Origin: Bacteroidota bacterium
GTDB taxonomy: Bacteria > Bacteroidota > Bacteroidia > Bacteroidales > VadinHA17
Reading direction: 5' to 3'
DNA: 47,365 nucleotides
Assembly (NCBI GenBank): GCA_011049175.1
Contig: DSCJ01000044.1
Coordinates: 1-47,365 of the forward strand
Part shown: in pieces, positions 47,164 to 47,365 of the stretch
How positions within the stretch are numbered: position 1 is the stretch's first letter
Layout of the letters: each line of letters opens with the position of its first letter
Notes under the pieces: model-generated
Told to the model about the DNA's origin: nothing
Databases searched by the model: none
Seen by the model: the letters and a program-made list of their open reading frames with translations, nothing else
Translations under genes and position numbers: made by a program

Positions 47164-47365
47164 GATTCGAGGACTTTCACGATTTTCGAATAAAGCTCGC
47201 CGGGATTGAAGGGTTTGAGTATGAGGTCGTTCATCCCCGAAGTAATGATCTTTTCCTGCACCTCGTTCATGAGGGAAGCTGTCAGGGCCACAATAGGGAT
47301 GGTTTTGCCGCTTGGCATGGACGAACGGATAAGCCGGGTAGCTTCGTAGCCGTCAATAACCGGCA
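47160..47365 (-). CDS. Receiver domain of a response regulator or hybrid histidine kinase (partial, C-terminal end)
   Basis: The frame enters from the right edge and ends at a TGA at 47160-47162. The 67 visible residues are the second half of a CheY-like receiver: PVIDGYEATRLIR after the phospho-acceptor loop, the conserved Thr/Ala strand IVALTAS, and GMNDLILKPF with the conserved Lys. The phosphorylated Asp lies just outside the window. The protein ends right after the receiver, as in hybrid sensor kinases with a C-terminal receiver, but a single-domain regulator is also possible. It is the first visible gene of a coupled run with the papain-like protein and the SDR. Confidence 0.9.
   Translation of the reverse strand, partial: PVIDGYEATRLIRSSMPSGKTIPIVALTASLMNEVQEKIITSGMNDLILKPFNPGELYSKIVKVLES

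Overview
The window looks like a chromosomal segment of a Bacteroidota member, probably in or near Bacteroidales. The support is direct: a SusC/SusD pair, a hybrid two-component regulator of the polysaccharide-utilisation-locus (PUL) type, type A and type B type IX secretion (T9SS) C-terminal domains, a SecA over 1,100 residues long, and several promoters matching the Bacteroidetes -7 element TAnnTTTG. Base composition is moderate in GC. Genus cannot be named from the sequence alone.

Layout. 1-185: the end of an unidentified gene and a short CTACGTAG repeat array. 186-3728 (-): large secreted BNR-repeat/PKD protein with a T9SS sorting domain. 3933-7268 (+) secA, convergent across a shared terminator with ppdK (10113-7396, -). 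10353-11381 (+) rlmN. 11604-13871 (+): secreted six-hairpin glycosidase-like protein of unknown specificity. 14368-20791 (+): arabinose operon in the order SSS transporter, araA, araR (Nudix-fold regulator), araD, araB. 21074-35861 (+): arabinan PUL with HTCS sensor-regulator, SusC, SusD, GH43 endo-arabinanase, GH51 arabinofuranosidase and GH127/146 beta-L-arabinofuranosidase. A GH2 enzyme (38317-35897, -) closes it convergently. 38411-39445 (-): outer-membrane-type protein. 39446-39916: gene-free stretch with a second CTACGTAG array. 39917-40828 (-) xerD, divergent from aroQ (40932-41360, +). 41485-45878 (+): DUF6702-like protein, T9SS type B adhesin-like protein and TPR protein. 45886-47365 (-): SDR oxidoreductase, small papain-fold-like secreted protein, and the receiver end of a response regulator or hybrid kinase that runs off the window.

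How it works together. The middle 24 kb forms a complete arabinan-to-pentose-phosphate route. The HTCS would sense arabinan fragments. The lipoprotein GH43 would cut alpha-1,5-arabinan at the surface, SusC/SusD would import the oligosaccharides, and GH51, GH127/146 and GH2 would trim them. The SSS symporter would bring arabinose into the cytoplasm, where AraA, AraB and AraD convert it to D-xylulose 5-phosphate under AraR control. The same gene set is known from Bacteroides thetaiotaomicron, so the pathway is not new. The less explained parts are the six-hairpin protein at 11604-13871, the CTACGTAG arrays, several well-formed palindromes at PUL promoters, and the T9SS/TPR and papain-like genes on the right.
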